Of a stretch of DNA of 64,000 bases, positions 63,946 through 64,000 are shown in pieces (position 1 is the first letter of the stretch; every line of letters begins with the position of its first letter). Below the pieces are notes generated by a model. It did no database searches. It had not been told where the DNA came from and worked only from the letters and a program-made list of their open reading frames with translations. Both the position numbers and the translations under genes were made by a program. This stretch comes from Duganella sp. Leaf126 (GTDB lineage Bacteria > Pseudomonadota > Gammaproteobacteria > Burkholderiales > Burkholderiaceae_D): assembly GCF_001423125.1 (NCBI RefSeq), contig NZ_LMNW01000012.1:186656-250655 (forward strand). Direction: 5' to 3'.

Positions 63946-64000
63946 TTATTTCAGCGCGACCGGCTCGGTGTCTTCCGGTGCGGTGGCCGTGATGCTGTCG
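63946..64000 (-). CDS. C-terminus of a protein cut by the window edge
   Basis: The minus frame ends DSITATAPEDTEPVALK followed by TAA (63948-63946). Only 17 residues are visible, so no family can be assigned. It lies upstream of the TPR and HupE/UreJ genes on the same strand, separated from them by a structured RNA-like palindrome and a terminator, so it is probably a neighbouring but separate transcript. Confidence 0.5.
   Translation of the reverse strand, partial: DSITATAPEDTEPVALK

Overview
The window is a high-GC, gene-dense chromosomal segment. Its gene content (XylR/DmpR-type sigma-54 control, CP-ATP-grasp/alpha-E/transglutaminase cluster, Gram-negative porin, many signalling proteins and secreted hemicellulases) fits a soil or plant-associated betaproteobacterium, most likely Burkholderiales, family Oxalobacteraceae (Massilia/Telluria/Duganella-like). 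The taxon is inferred from style and gene content; no rRNA, tRNA, CRISPR array, IS element or phage genes were recognised.

Left edge (1-1731). A fragment of an Mrr-like restriction endonuclease on the plus strand is overlapped by a minus-strand operon of three small unrecognised genes with 4-8 nt overlaps. A membrane-anchored hemerythrin gene follows. This is the most accessory-looking part of the window.

Glycan block (1977-11644). A GH2 glycosidase, a group 1 glycosyltransferase, UDP-galactopyranose mutase and an unusual GH1::RmlD-like fusion lie in one direction and look like one operon for an unassigned glycan. A secreted GH115 alpha-glucuronidase follows. Its stop codon overlaps that of a convergent LOV-domain (blue-light type) hybrid histidine kinase. 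A small NADP-binding oxidoreductase gene comes next.

Metal block (14431-22407). An OmpR/QseBC-like two-component system is divergent from an RND heavy-metal efflux operon: adaptor, pump, DUF3240 and outer-membrane factor, with start/stop overlaps at all three junctions. The divergent promoter region holds a PmrA/QseB-like direct repeat and a triple 11-bp tandem repeat.

Secreted hydrolase block (22518-32662). This has a sialate O-acetylesterase-type esterase, a GH27 alpha-galactosidase with a C-terminal NPCBM-like domain, about 1 kb without a convincing gene, a small membrane protein, a CocE/NonD hydrolase, a small Cys/His membrane peptide and an S53 (sedolisin) protease.

Signalling and aromatic block (32845-44516). 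Two methyl-accepting chemotaxis proteins, an AraC regulator, a LysR/SDR divergent pair and a compact aromatic-aldehyde module are present. In that module a XylR/DmpR-type activator is divergent from aldehyde and alcohol dehydrogenase genes. The intergenic region contains a -24/-12 promoter and two XylR-like upstream activating sites.

Peptide-modification block (45071-53347). Four minus-strand genes encode a zinc-ribbon metallopeptidase, a transglutaminase-DUF2126 protein, a fused circularly permuted ATP-grasp/alpha-E protein and a second transglutaminase. This is a widespread but experimentally obscure system.

Right end (53555-64000). An orphan solute-binding-like protein without a signal peptide, a Kef-type cation/proton antiporter, a succinate-semialdehyde-type dehydrogenase, a PAS hybrid histidine kinase, a porin, a HupE/UreJ protein with an EF-hand-like loop and a TPR protein are followed by a 121-nt imperfect palindrome. 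The palindrome directly abuts the stop codon of a gene cut by the window edge.
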